The notes beneath the pieces are model-generated. The model saw only the letters and a program-made list of their open reading frames with translations. It was not told the origin of the DNA and did not search any database. Source: Sequoia sempervirens (taxonomy: Eukaryota; Streptophyta; Pinopsida; Cupressales; Cupressaceae). Taken from it: a DNA stretch of 64,000 nt. How positions within the stretch are numbered: the stretch's first letter is position 1; every line of letters begins with the position of its first letter. Positions 35,737 through 47,668 of this stretch are shown here, piece by piece. Location: the NCBI GenBank assembly GCA_007258455.2, contig VDFB02344352.1:1-64000 (forward strand), read 5' to 3'. The position numbers were made by a program, and so were the translations under genes.

Positions 35737-35828
35737 TATGAAGAATGTGATGTAAATTCAATTTTTCAAAAATACGAATTTTTTCTAAGTAATCTGATAT
35801 CTAGATTTGATTTGGATTCACTCAACTT

Positions 35829-35841
35829 GGCTCTGATACCA
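35829..35841 (-). other. primer-binding site of the copia element
   Basis: Minus strand TGGTATCAGAGCC, complementary to initiator tRNA-Met and directly abutting the 5' LTR. Confidence 0.92.
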
Positions 35842-36327
35842 TGTAAATGTTAATCAAATCTTATCAGATTGTATCCTAAAAGAACCTATGGAAATTCTAA
35901 GTTTGAAATTCTGTTCTAGAATTCTAAGTCAGATTTATTTCTTTTGTATCAAATGTGCTGATTGCAGAACATTTATAGATTTCGATGTCTTGCAAATAAG
36001 GGAATGAAGTCCCATTTATATGTGGGAGACACGCCTCAAGGAGAGACGCGTCTCATGAGAGGACGTGTCCCTTGAGCGCGCGGGCTCCCTTAACAACCGA
36101 AACCATTCGGTGTTATCCATAGACTAAGATGTGTGTATTTAACAAACAACAATCATCTAATATGAATTCCGATTTATCCATTTGCAAATTTCGATCATCA
36201 TCATCTGAAATTCGAATAACTTATTTGATGGTTTTATATTTTAAGAACAGTTTGGTTAAATATAAATGATGATGATGCATGAATGCAATCATCTTTTATA
36301 TCTGACCGAAGCTATCTTAAATCAACA
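35842..36327 (-). repeat. 5' LTR of the copia element
   Basis: 486 bp, paired with 30726-31211, five differences visible. TSD TCTTT follows. Confidence 0.95.
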
Positions 36328-36332
36328 TCTTT

Positions 36333-37403
36333 AAATCAGCTATATAAAGGAGATTAAAACCATTGCTTTCTCTTGAATACCTAGTTTTCTGGGTACAAAT
36401 GTCATTCCATATATTTTTACTTCTCTAAGTCATGAGTATAGGCAGTCATAATTTGTGGGATGCAATCATCTTACCCAAGAGGTAATTGGGCACATTAGAC
36501 TTGTGTTCGTTGTGCACAGTGTGGATGGTCAGCTATCTCTCATGGTCACAGTTGGAACAAAAGAGACATATGTGCATTGTCAATTGTCTCACACATCGGA
36601 AGAATTGTTAGCTTGGGATATTAGAAGAGTTACTAGAAGTAATATCATCTTTCCCCCAAGCATTAGTCATTCAAGCTCTCTTTTCCCAGGCCATTCTCTT
36701 GAGGATGCCATCAGAGTTTGTGTTGCCCATTCTTGGTGGTTGATGAGAATGCCAGTCCTGTTGCTTCTGAATTTGGTAGTGAATAAGCGTTGTTCTGCAT
36801 TGGTCCTCACTTGGTTCTATTGGAAGTTGAATAAATTTCAAATATACCGACTTCTCTAGTCCCCCTTTATTCCTAACACTTTTGTAGCTCCTTTTATCAC
36901 CGTTGATTCACTGTCATAGCTTGTCATATTTCTGAATCCCATCAACCTAGTTTGGCCTTCTATGGATATTAAAATATTTTCTTATTTCTTTCTTTTTCAT
37001 ACAATTGACTCTTTGTCAGCCATTATGAGTGGATTTCATTAGAAATCTAGAGTGTTTCTGATTTTCACCCAAGATTTGAAATTTTTAATTTCCTTGGAGT
37101 TGAATTCTTATATAGAAAAAATCTATGTTTTTGAAAATCCCAATATTTCATGTTGCTTCTCACAATTCATGTTTTTCTTACTGCTGAGTTTGACTTCAAC
37201 TCTTCCTTGCTGAGCTCAAACTGAAGCCCATGTGTCATGACTATACATTGTCCTCTTTCTCGAACTTTATACAGACAAATATCAAGTTCTTTCTCATGAA
37301 TTTTAACATTATGCCCTAACAAAACAGTCTTGCTTCTTTTTGTACTATCTAAGGACTTTTGTACTTGTGCTAAACATGATCAATAATGTGTATGGAATAG
37401 TTG
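36333..37403. other. no gene recognised
   Basis: AT-rich sequence between two retroelements. The plus-strand ORF 36455-36859 (134 codons) has no feature I recognise and no splice context I trust. It may be intron of the gene with exons at 24838 and 30077. Confidence 0.35.
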
Positions 37404-37750
37404 TGAAATATGCCTACCAATTTTTTCCTTGAATTCTCACAACACAAACCAACACTATGCCAATCTTTTAGTGTTAGCTTCGACAAAGATAAGCAAATTG
37501 AATACACTCAACACCAAGAATGTTCACCAAGATCCTTCAAGAGGCGAGGTGATAGCATATGGCAGAGGTAAATGATCAATGACTGAAAGTAAATTACAAC
37601 TGAATGTAAAGAGGCGGTGAACCAGCCATGAAGGATTCCGCACTTCCACTAATTCAGTGGGGGGAAGAGATTACAAAAACAAAACTAATTCATCCGCTAC
37701 GGCAGACATCCACTCGTGAGTGGGAATTCACCACTTTTTCAGTGGGTACA
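37404..37750 (-). repeat. partial 3' LTR (347 bp) behind the captured gene
   Basis: Matches 38995-39341 from TGAAATATGC to AGTGGGTACA with about 15 differences, many of them C/T or G/A. Only the sense-strand 3' part of the LTR is present; its U3 is missing and PDS5-like sequence is joined instead. No TSD is seen between 37399-37403 (AGTTG) and 40729-40733 (GTTCG). Confidence 0.8.
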
Positions 37751-38700
37751 TCTCTCTCCATTTCATCATGTTCTTTATCTGTGAACTCAAGTGAGCCAAT
37801 TTGATAGTCTTCTGGCTTGGGAACTTTCTCTTCATCATCAGAGACATTTCTACTCTCATTTTCAAGTGCATTAGTATCTCTATCCTGACCTTTCACGTTC
37901 TCATGCTCTTCTTGTGTGTGAATTGGAGAGGCAACCAAACAATTCTCTGATTTTAGATCATTCTTCTCTTCAGTAAAGGAAATCTCCATATTATTCTGAA
38001 CTGAATTCATCAAAAGGGGCCTTAATTTCTCCTCACATTGAATGAACAAATCTCTAATCAACATACCAGTAGTAGAGGAGTTCTTTCCTTCTTGTTCATG
38101 AATTTTTAATAGGAAAGTTAGGATGGATTTTGGAATATCATCCATCTCATTGATAATTAAAATTAAAATATTTCTCATTGCTGAAACTACATCCTCCTTT
38201 TGTACACTCCAAGTTGAAATGAAGAGGTAATGGATCGAATAATATATTCGATCTTGCATACCCAATTCAACTAGCAACATACTTGTTTTGAGTTATGAAA
38301 AGATCTCCAATATAGCAGTTCTTCTAGAGTACTGATTGCTATCAGTTTCATCAAGGTCTTGAAAACTTTCCACTATCATATTAAATATGATCTTCATGGT
38401 TTCATCATCATAGGGCATCTTGGGAATTACAATTCTTATTATCTCCATGAAACAAGAAGAAATCAGCAGCTTGGTTTCTTCATTAGGATGCTTCAACCAA
38501 TAGGGCTGATTCAAAAAGGTTACTACAGGTGCTAACGCGAGCTGCATCTCCTCAGAATGCGATTGCTTCACTTGTCTCAAGCATTGTTCTATCAAATGAA
38601 GAATGTTTTGTTCGTTTTCTCTTGACTGAAATTCTTTGTTAAGTCTTTTTCCAACCATATAGAGAGTCTCTGCCAACTTCATCTGTTCTTCATTAGCCAT
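37751..38700 (-). pseudogene. PDS5-like: captured, intronless PDS5-like cohesion-factor fragment
   Basis: The minus strand reads from an ATG at 38700 through about 316 codons with one in-frame TAA (38293-38295). The HEAT-repeat N-terminus matches the plant PDS5 pattern: LKHPNEETKLLISSCFMEI, then IVIPKMPYDDETMKIIFNMI, SRRTAILEIFS, and after the stop VSAMRNILILIINEM and IRDLFIQCEEKLRPLL. PDS5 binds cohesin in the nucleus and regulates sister-chromatid cohesion; full proteins are much longer. No introns interrupt the segment, so it derives from spliced RNA. The frame runs into LTR sequence at 37750 and ends at 37690. Upstream, it joins a gypsy RT fragment, downstream an LTR, so it is retrotransposon cargo, not the host locus. 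Confidence 0.8.
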
Positions 38701-38760
38701 GCCTAACTACCAACTTCTAACTGAACTCAAATTTGCCCGCAAGATTAGTAATTGTTGATT

Positions 38761-38940
38761 TTATGCACGATAGTCAAAACATACGCGCCAAGAATTATCT
38801 TTCTTCTTTACAAGCACTACAGCTGGAGCAAAAAGAGTTTCTTGGTTCCTCAAAACCTCTGAAAAAGCATCAATCTCTGGCCATTGAAACTGAACTCTAG
38901 GCTGACCTCTGGTGTAGAATCTAATTCCTCTGTCACTCAT
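38761..38940 (-). pseudogene. gag-RT deletion fusion of a Ty3/gypsy element
   Basis: Fifty-nine codons from an ATG at 38940: about 34 residues of gag (MSDRGIRFYTRGQPRVQF), fused in frame to a piece of reverse transcriptase, FAPAVVLVKKKDNSWRVCFD, which matches the N-terminal RT motif of Ty3/gypsy elements. TAA follows at 38761. The junction shows that most of gag, protease and early RT is deleted, and PDS5-like sequence follows within 60 bp. Confidence 0.8.
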
Positions 38941-38981
38941 CTGTCAAATGAATCTGTCTTTCTCACAGGATGGCAAGATCT

Positions 38982-38993
38982 GCTCTGATACCA
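38982..38993 (-). other. primer-binding site of the gypsy-like element
   Basis: Minus strand TGGTATCAGAGC, one base from the LTR end, as at 262-273. Confidence 0.85.
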
Positions 38994-38994
38994 C

Positions 38995-40728
38995 TGAAAT
39001 ATGCTTACCAATTTTTTCCTTGAATTCTCACAACACAAACCAACACTACGCCAATCTTTTAGTGTTAGCTTCGACAAAGATAAGCAAATTGAATACACTC
39101 AATGCCAAGAATGTTCACCAAGATCCTTCAAGATGTGAGGTGATAGCATATGGCGGAGGTAAATGATCAATAACTAAAAGTAAATTACAACTAAATGTAA
39201 AGAGGCAGTGAATCGGCCATGAAGGATTCCGCACTTCCACTAATTCAATGGGGGGAAGAGATTACAAAAACAAAACTAATTCATCCGCTACGGCAGGCAT
39301 CCACTCGTGAGTGGGAATTCACCACTTTTTTAGTGGGTACAAAATGAAAGATTAGAATGTTCTTTATCCACACTAGTGGTAAACCATCTAGGGGTTACAA
39401 ATATGAGAGATTAATATAAAAAATTGCAGCCAACTAAAGGACTGAAACAGTACTACTGTTTACAGTCTTACAATGAAAACAATTGCAATTTTACAAATAA
39501 GATTACAATATCTTCAAAGCCAAATGATAGTAAATGATCCCTCATAATGATAACCTTCTGAATTATTGGAAACCAAACCAAAATCTGAACTTAAAGCAAT
39601 CTGATAACAAAAACCAGCAAACTGAAAATGTTCAACCAGCAACTGTAAACTAATGAAAAACTCACTTCTTCAATATACCTCCGATTTGAATGAAACCAAT
39701 TGCAAAGTCTCTCTGGGGGGTAGGCGCCCAATGTGCTTTGACAAAACTGCATCAAAACCCCATCAATTATTTGGCATGAACTCCAATGCCCTTTGAATTG
39801 GTACGACCTAGTTGAAAGGGGCGATTTTGTCATAGAAAATAAAATACTTCAAAATAAATTCTCATCTTCTGTGGAAAGGGTCGCCCTTGATCTAGAATCA
39901 CAAAGCATCAGTACCCAAAACGAGATTAATTTGCTCAAAAAGCCGCTAACAAAAATCATATTCAGCTGTAGTAATATGAGCAACACAAAATTGAAAAACA
40001 TCACCAAAATTCTCCATTTTGAAGCTCAATCTGCTTGTTTGGATGAGAAGCAGCCATGAAGCCAACTAGGTGTTATCTTTCAAACACGAAATTGGACAAT
40101 TGCTAGGAGGTAAGCATTCCTCGAAGCTGAATTCACAATGTCATTTCGACAGCATAACTTTAGCATAAACAATGGATGAGAAATGCTGGAGCAAACTCTC
40201 TCTTTTATAGAATTGGAGATGACCTTTCATATTCCAAAACTCCCTCCAAGAATGGGGCACCAAACTTCTTTTTTGAAATATTTTTCATTTGAAAATACTT
40301 TATTCCATCATAAAAAGGCGTCCAAACTTCAAGGCATAAATAACATTATAAAATATTAATTATTTTCTCCATGAGGCGTCCCCCCTTGATGACCACCTTT
40401 TAAAACAACTTCAAGTTAATGCATTAGGCCAAGGGGTCAACTTAAAAACATAACATTAATGCCTTGAATTAAATAATTTCTCCAAATATTGCTCTTTTAA
40501 AGCCAAAACCAGAATAACTCAACTGCTCCAACAAAAAGAGAACTCATTGAAGTGCTGCCAACTGGACCACTGCCAAAATTAGAACTTACTAAAAATAGTA
40601 AATTCAGAGAAATGCCACAAAACCTCCAAACAAAGGAAACCCTAATTTGCACTTCTGATCATCCTACGGATTTCCGGAAATAGGCTATCAGTCATAGAAG
40701 AGCGTATGGCCAAAATGGGGACATTACA
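38995..40728 (-). repeat. gypsy-like LTR (1734 bp) with internal sequence on both sides
   Basis: Minus-strand start TGTAATGTCCCC at 40728, end GCATATTTCA at 38995; same family as 275-2032. On its sense-3' side lie PBS and gag. On its sense-5' side (40729-40741) lies GGGAAGGGCGAAC, a polypurine-tract-like stretch at the end of an element's internal region. It is therefore 5' LTR to one unit and 3' LTR to another. Confidence 0.8.
40586..40601 (-). promoter_or_regulatory. 16-bp dyad TTACTATTTTTAGTAA in LTR U3
   Basis: Exact copy of the shared motif, 127 bp from the LTR start, nearly the same distance as in the LTR at 275-2032. Confidence 0.6.
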
Positions 40729-42240
40729 GTTCGCCCTTCCCAAAATTGCTTGTCCTCAGTTAATGCCACAACACTCCAAATTGATCCTACCAAACATATA
40801 GGATCCCAGGGTCCCATGTCCATCTCTGACAAACCCCACCATGCTGATGCTGCACTACTCTAATCATACAAATGAAATCATCGCACCAAAACTGCACAAA
40901 CCATCCTTGCAACCTCAAAGAGATAACATGCCTAAAATTGAAATTGAAAAACATGGAAGGAATGGATCAAGATCAAGTAGCATTTCATGCCCAATAAACT
41001 CAGAGGAATTAACATCTGCAATGTCAATGTCAATCGCCATTCTGTGAACCAAAAAGAATAATCTAATCAACTCAAAAATATTCTCATCAACATAACTCCT
41101 CAAAGCAACAAACTGAGTCACCATAGCAAGTGTGTCTCCATCATAGCTAATTGCAAAGGGAAAAACAACTCTTTGCAAAGTCATAGCAGCTGCATCCTCA
41201 AAACCCCACAAGGATGTATAATGCCTCCCGTAAGTAATTTTGACATATTCAAGAAAATTTCTGAAAACTTCCACCAATCTTTCCCCCAAAATCTCATAAA
41301 ATTGAACCAAATCAAACAAAGGCTTGCTGCCCTAGACGCTAATGCAAGAGATTGAACAAAGATGATCACTGAAAAAGAATTTGAACATCATCAAAAACTG
41401 ATCTGAATCACAAAGAAGCATCATTTCCCACCTTAGAGGCCATAAACCCTCACTGAATAGAGATTGTGAAGAGAAAAAATGAGTATACCAGCTGCCCAAG
41501 AAGTCTGAAATAAAACCAATTAAAGTCTGATTTTAGGAAAATCAGCATACAAAGATTTGGACAGCTGCTGCGACACTGGAAATCAGCATCCGTAATATCA
41601 CAACTGTTCATGCCCAAGGCTGGGAACATCCTCTCAAGGAACTCCAACCCAAAATTAAACCATCCTTTGTTCGAAATATCTCCCCAATCCATCGGTTGAT
41701 GTGCAAAAGGAACCATCAAATGGTTAATAAGGATGGGGACAGCATCAAAGAATCTGAAAATTGAACCCTATCTCTCCAATGATTCCTTTTTCTACTTATA
41801 ACAATCTCCATCAAACCATGTTGAGGATCCCAAGCATGGATACCCAACTGAAAATGTTCTCCTATACACCGGAAAGAGGACACAACACTTCTCCAAGTGC
41901 TAATCAAAACAAAATGCAAACTCAAGAAGTTAGTGTCTTCTTTGATAAACCCATGTAGCCCATCCATGAAAACATCAACATCAATGGAGCACAAAAATAA
42001 TGTTGTCCTCAATACCCATTCCCGCAAAGGACTAGGATGAGCCAAAACATCACTCAACCCAAGAGATGGATTGTCAAGAACGTAAATAATCTGTTTTGGT
42101 CCATCTTTCTCCCAAACTTCATGAGTAATAAGTCTGGAATCTTCACTCTTTGCTGCTGCAACTAAGTTACCAGCAGCTACCAAGACTTGTTTTATTGACA
42201 CCTTGAAGCCAACGATGAAGAAATCTCCTTGAGTCGACAC
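40729..42240 (-). pseudogene. unidentified interrupted coding region next to the LTR
   Basis: Minus-strand ORFs 42240-41716 (174 codons), 41719-41450 and 41319-40915 (134 codons) have ordinary protein composition and are separated by stops and shifts. They contain HEVWEKDGPKQIIYVLDNPS and FVALRSYVDENIFELIRLFF. The sequence continues into the polypurine-like stretch at 40741-40729 before the LTR. I do not recognise the product. Being intronless, antisense-free and inside an LTR unit, it could be a second captured gene or divergent pol-less cargo; that is inference. Confidence 0.4.
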
Positions 42241-42481
42241 TTCCTATGTGAAGACTTCATCCTTGAATCCACTTATGCTTTCATTAGCAAAATGCCCTTG
42301 ATGATTACTACTCACAAAACATGGCACACCCTCTTAGAAACTATCTATCACCTTATGATTATCCAAATCATCTGAAGATAATGGACTGTTGTTCTCAAAA
42401 CAGGTGCTCAGAGAAGACTGTCAAACAATCACCATTCCTCAAGAAATAACCAAATAAGCAACAAACTTCTTCAAAACAATC

Positions 42482-42740
42482 TTAACACTAACAGTTGAAG
42501 AAGAGCACAGGGAGGAACATAAAACTCTGGAAGATCTCCTCAATCTGTTCCCTCATTGCATAATGAAGAAGGAAAATGACAACCTTCTACATCAATCAAA
42601 GGAAGAAGACATCTCAACAATAGTCTTTTTTTTCGATCCAGATAAAGCCCCTGGACCAGATGGTTATTTAGCTCTGTTTTACCAAGCCTTCTAGAAGGTC
42701 ATAAAGGAAGATCTTATATAGGCGGCCAAAGAATCTTGGA
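42482..42740 (+). pseudogene. LINE (non-LTR) reverse transcriptase fragment
   Basis: The plus strand reads FFFDPDKAPGPDGYLALFYQ followed by a stop and VIKEDLI. This is the conserved start of plant LINE reverse transcriptase (DKAPGPDGF...FWxxIKxD). The frame is open from about 42482 to the TAG at 42692, with a second stop near 42719. Nothing else of the LINE is recognisable around it. Confidence 0.75.
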
Positions 42741-43420
42741 GATTACATAGAGGTTGAATTTACGAAAAGAAATTGTAATATAGGGAACCTTCAATTGTAA
42801 AAAAAAGAACTACAATTGCAATTTACCAAGGTAATGTAAGTGTTGGAATTGGTGTATAGAAAAATTTGAATTTTTTGGGGACCTTATGATCCAAAAGTAG
42901 CATGTCAGTGTGTTTGTAATGGTAGTGTTAGGAATAGGATGTTGGTTATATCGTGATGTATGTATACCATGGATTTTTACTGTTTTATTATAGCCGATAT
43001 GTCTTGCCATCATTAGTTAGTGATGTAACTTCTTATGTTTGGTTGTTGGTGGTTGTATAACCAATAACCCTAGGTATTGTCATTTAAAAAGCAAGTCTAT
43101 GTCAGGGGAGATATGCTGATTTTGGTCTCCTTGGACTGAACAATTGTAAAGACACTCCAATATGAGAATATCTGATTATCTGCTATTTATGTGTTCATTG
43201 TTATTACTGTTATTTTATATGTTGCTGCAATCAGTAGCAAACAATGAAAAGTTTTCAAATGTGTTATTTTTAGGCTGTGGACTTTAAAATTATGTTTAGG
43301 GTGTGAATGTAATAGTTAGTATATTGGCTGGTTAGTCGAGTAAGATAGTTACATGGGTAAATTGAAGAGTTGGTATTTGTAAAGCCTTGTAACAAATTGT
43401 AAAATTTATCGCATGAAGTT
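42741..43420. other. no gene recognised
   Basis: AT-rich sequence between the LINE fragment and the next coding-like region; nothing supported. Confidence 0.4.
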
Positions 43421-43511
43421 ATTATATGAACACTATTTTCTTTCATGGTGTTATTATTTTCTCTTCCATTTGCCTTTTGATCCAATATCACTCTACTGTA
43501 GGCATGTATAT

Positions 43512-43946
43512 CTCTTCTTGTAAACAACATTCACTGGCAAAAGGAGAATCAGTAGATGCTCCTAAGCTGCCTGAAAAATCAAATGGAGAGCCTAAGTGTA
43601 CTGGTTATCAGCATTTCTTAAATAGGCAGGAAGCCATTGGGAAACTTTTGGGAAGAAAAAACCAAATGAAGACTTGCTGAAGCAATCCATTGATAAGCTA
43701 GCAAGGTGCAATCAAGAGATAACATCTTATGCAGCTGAATCCATGACATTGGGAACATGGGTAGAGAGAGCATCCTCAGCGGCATTGCTACTGGCTAAAC
43801 TAATGAATGGATGCAGCATCAGTATACAATTGAGGAAAATCACTACCACAGCCCAACTCACCACCAAGCTGAAGGGGTGCTTGCTTTCAAGTTTCTATGC
43901 GATCCCAACTTGCTGCTTTGTATATGTAATGTCTTTTTTACAATGA
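43512..43946 (+). pseudogene. coding-like region with a frameshift, unidentified
   Basis: A plus-strand frame ending at 43680 (with GYQHFLNRQEAIGKLLGRK) and an overlapping frame to 43946 (NEDLLKQSIDKLARCNQEI, TLGTWVERASSAALLLAKLM) are continuous protein if one base is added or lost in the A-run near 43657. Composition is gene-like, but I do not know the family. It may be an exon of the same host gene as 44701 or a processed copy. Confidence 0.35.
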
Positions 43947-43949
43947 GTA

Positions 43950-44700
43950 TAAAATAGTGATACCCTCTAGCTCTCTCTAGTCTCTATATATACTTCTGAT
44001 AACATACATTCAGCTTTTTGTGTTCATTATAGCCACGTAGTAAAGTAGAGTGACAACTGTATAGAAGCAGAGCATAACTGCAATTATCAAACAGATTTGA
44101 ATGGAAATAACAGCCACAGACGACAAATAAATAATGATTTCGTACTTCAAAATAGTGTACATAAGAATGAGTCTAAGGTTATTATTTGCTGTTACCTTTT
44201 CCAAAACATAACTTAAATACCCATGTTTCATAAGCTTTGTCAAATTGAGGGTAGTTGGTGTAAATATAGCTTACATATCCATGTACTGTCTAAGCTGCTT
44301 ACATACATGAATTCATAACAAATGCTAGGATGGAAATAAATTGTTTTTGATTTGCAAATATAACTTTCGTGGGTGGATTTGTGGAATAGATGTTCCTTTT
44401 GCTCAAGAATGATCTGTGATTCTGAATGTATTAGTACAATGCAGATTAGGGGATTCATCGCTATGTCTTTGACATCAACCACTTCTGTACCAATTAGTCA
44501 TGTTTGCTAATTCATTGTACTGTGTCATCATTACACGTACATTATCATGTCATGATTAACATGTTAGCTTCTTTTGAGTTTCACTTTCCCTCTATGGTGA
44601 ATGTGAGTGATGTACTTAAAGGTTGTATTATGATGTGCATTAAAAAGAGAATCAAAAGACTGCGACTGACTGATATTTTCTTTGACTTACAAAATCACAG
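43950..44700. other. no gene recognised
   Basis: AT-rich, intron-like; the small ORFs on both strands have no support. Confidence 0.4.
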
Positions 44701-44775
44701 GTGTTAAATGCTGCAGAATACTTTGGTCACTTTTGGAGTCATGATACATCAGTTACAGAGCTGTGCAGTTCACTG
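44701..44775 (+). CDS. possible 25-codon exon, unidentified
   Basis: Acceptor AAAATCACAG|GTG and donor TTCACTG|GTTTGT bracket 25 open phase-0 codons containing AAEYFGHFWSHDTSVTELC. Orientation matches the DIS3-like exons at 53117, so it might be an upstream exon of that gene, but the peptide alone is too short to say. Confidence 0.3.
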
Positions 44776-47173
44776 GTTTGTTTTATAATCACTCTAATAA
44801 TATATTCTTGGTGTTTTTTTTTCATTTGTAGTCTTTTTTATTTTCTTTAATTGTTGCCCTTTTGCTTTACTTTGTTTTTCATTTTCTTTAATGTATAAAG
44901 CTGGATAACAGATATTATGATGATTTATTACCAGTTGCCTGTATTGAGTAAAGTTGGATTAGAAACTTATCACTATTGTAGGTGCAGGTGTGAGCACATG
45001 GGCAGAAATCTTCCTTAAAGTTTGAATTTAAGGATTTGGCTATATGTATGCAATAGACTGATACTTTTATAACTATACAGTGCATGATAACAATATAATT
45101 GACTACCACGTAGGCTGATTAATAATTTTGTTAACTAATTTGGTAATTTTACGGTCTACATTTTATTTGAATGCATGGGTGAATGAACTATCAAGTTTGG
45201 AGTACTCATCTAGAAGCCATGTCAGAGAATTTTGTTCATCAAAATTCACTTGGGACTTGCACACAACCTCGTCCATGTGAGTCTGCATTATCACAAGCAA
45301 ATTAACACAGGGAGGATGATCTAACAAAAATCTTTGGTTCATAACAAGGTCTGTTTAGACTAGTGTAGCCCGGGGATGTGTCCACAGAGTTTTTATGCAG
45401 TTTCAGGGATGGAAACAGAATGCCCCCTCCCTGTCCAAAAAAAGGTAAAAAAAAATGGGAATACCTCTGGAATCTCTCCCAAAGGTGGGGGGCATTTCCC
45501 TATTTGGAGACCCCAGGGGAATGGTCTGCTGTGCCCGGTGCCCTATGACATGAGGGCATATATATGGAAATTCTTGTTTCTCTTCCCTCTTTTGTTTATT
45601 AGAGTTGCAACAAACAATGCTTTTTCTGGTAGTGCTTCTGCTGAGCGTTGACAAGGGGATGGCTGTTTATATGGACAATTTAAGTGGAGAAGCGGTTGTA
45701 AGCTCAGCTGTATTACCCAACCAGGGTCCACATCCTAACAGAGACAACCATTAAAGCATAACACCTACCAGTTAAACCTTTCGCTTGTGGTTATCTACTC
45801 ATATGTTACTCACACTTGCTAGTATTGGACAATGATGCATTATGGCAGGAAGATTAGCTGAAATGGGAAATATAGAGATTTCTATTGCAAGCCATCACTT
45901 CCGATTTTGTATTCACATTGTCATTTTTGATATCAGCAGAAATTTTAGAAGGATGTCAATTTTTAAATTATAAACGATCTAACTTGAAAAGCTAAGTTGT
46001 AGGCGCCTCATGAATTCCTCGTTTCAAATTGATGGCCGTTTTCCCATTCTTAGGGGCGTTGATGGTAATATTTCAAAAGTTTTTATTGGCACATGTCCTC
46101 CAACATGAACTCGTAGAATTGAATTCATGTACGTATGTGTGTGTGTTATACACAAATATATCAGGAATGTTATTAGTGTTGAACACAAAGAGTTACGTTA
46201 AGTTTTTGTTTCTTTCAATTAACGACGGTTAATGGATTATTTGGTCTCTTCTTTTCACTTAATTTAAGCTATCTTTATTTTGAATTTTAAATACAATTAT
46301 TTTTTATGTTATTTTATAGCTGTCCCCAAAATTTAGGAAAATTTATTATGTCCCTGAAACTTGTTCCCCATCCCCCCATTCCCTAGTCCCAGAAACTTGG
46401 AGGAACATTGGTCTCAGCAAAGAACCACAACCAAAGTCAAAGTGGTCATATTACAAGAAAATGAATCTGTTATTATTTAGCCCTTAAGGGGTATTATTTT
46501 ATATCTGGTTTTGGTCGTCTGTTTATGCTTTGATCACTTGTGGCGATTTGTGGCCACATTTTTGTTTTAACTACCTTGTCATTGGTTTGTGGTTCTGGAG
46601 ATCATGTGTATGATTGTGTTTCTAGGGTTTGCGCTATTTTTTTGGAGGCTGTGTTTTTGGTAATTGCATCATTTTTTGGAGGACGCATTCTCTAGTCTAG
46701 TGGTTTGTGCTAACACCTCTACAAGTTCCTCGTCACATTTCCAGTCACAGAGACAAATTTTATATTTGAGGGAATGGGGTTCTTCCAGCCAATCTATAGA
46801 AATTTACAACCCGGATTTTGTATTCAGACAATACATTTCCACTTTGTGGTTTAACACTTTTCTACAGGTGCACTAGTTTTCAGCAGGGGGGCTTTTGGTG
46901 TGCAACTTTTTGTTATTTACAAATTTTGTGATTTGCCTATGGAGTTGGGAATTAAAATTCTTTGCCTTTTGAAGGCATTGTCCCCACACAACAAATGCTA
47001 GCTTTAGCAGAAGAGTTTGGGATTGAAAGCCTTGGCCATGAACTCCGAGAGTTTGATGTCATTCTTTCAAAAGCAGCTGTAGGAAAATGATGATGCCATT
47101 ACCAATTTGTAGGTAGAAACCACCCATCTCAAACAGGCTAAAGCTATTAGTGACTCCTTGCTTGCAGTAGCTT
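44776..47173. other. no gene recognised; old repeat debris
   Basis: AT-rich. GC-rich words around 45360-45560 (CAGTTTCAGGGATGG) and 46330-46400 (inverse of a similar string) suggest the two ends of an old transposon of about 1 kb, but I found no convincing TSD. 46980-47170 reads like an interrupted coding remnant (EEFGIESLGHELREFDVIL). Confidence 0.3.
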
Positions 47174-47178
47174 GATGA

Positions 47179-47668
47179 TGTTAGTTTTAGATCAGATTTT
47201 TCAGAAAGCAGAAAATACAACACAGAGAACAATGAACACCAAATTTACCCTGGGTAAACCCTCCTACTCGAGGGAGAAAAACCCAGCAAGATATTCTCTT
47301 ATAAATCAGAAAATAAGTGCAGAAATAGCACTCAACAATCAGGCCCTAGAAAGGGCGAATCTTATACAATGAATTTGCACTTATATATAGTGCAATTTCT
47401 TTAGATGCACAAAATATTTAACTCTTCTCCTGAAGTCGAATCTGCTGCTCTTGAAGGGCGAACCTGCTGCTGAAGATATTTTTAATTGGAATGGATTGAA
47501 TGATGATAAAATGAGGAGACACCTTCTCCTGTATATACAAGTTAGTTGATCTTTCTTTCTAGGGCCGACCTAGAAGAGTACAAATTTTATTTACAAGACG
47601 AAGGCCGACCTGCCTTGAGTTGAATATATTTAAGGGAAAATATCTCCCGAAGCTATAAAACACTAACA
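47179..47668 (-). repeat. 3' LTR of the non-autonomous element
   Basis: 490 bp, near-identical to 50934-51422. Contains the inverted-repeat box CCCTGGG...GAGGGAGAAAAACCCAG (about 47250-47290) also found at 51002 and 55562. The polypurine tract AAGAGGGAG, identical to that of the copia element at 31212, abuts it. Confidence 0.92.

Larger units (their letters stand above)
30726..36327 (-). mobile_element. Ty1/copia element (5602 bp)
   Basis: LTRs 30726-31211 and 35842-36327 are each 486 bp, with ends TGTAAATG...CAACA and the perfect TSD TCTTT (30721-30725, 36328-36332). I count five differences between the LTRs, about 1 percent, so insertion was recent. PBS 35829-35841, gag, protease, integrase, RT, RNase H and polypurine tract occur in copia order on the minus strand. 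Coding is broken by three frameshifts and two premature stops. Confidence 0.95.

Noticed and set aside
36455..36859. 134-codon plus-strand ORF
   Set aside because: No recognisable motif, odd composition and no repeat or splice context; it is probably chance in AT-rich DNA.
37404..40728. TSD for the PDS5-carrying element
   Set aside because: Flanks AGTTG and GTTCG do not match, so I do not claim an ordinary single insertion.
45363..46420. DNA transposon with CAGTTTCAGGGATGG-type ends
   Set aside because: The two ends are only loosely inverse and I could not find a duplication at the borders.
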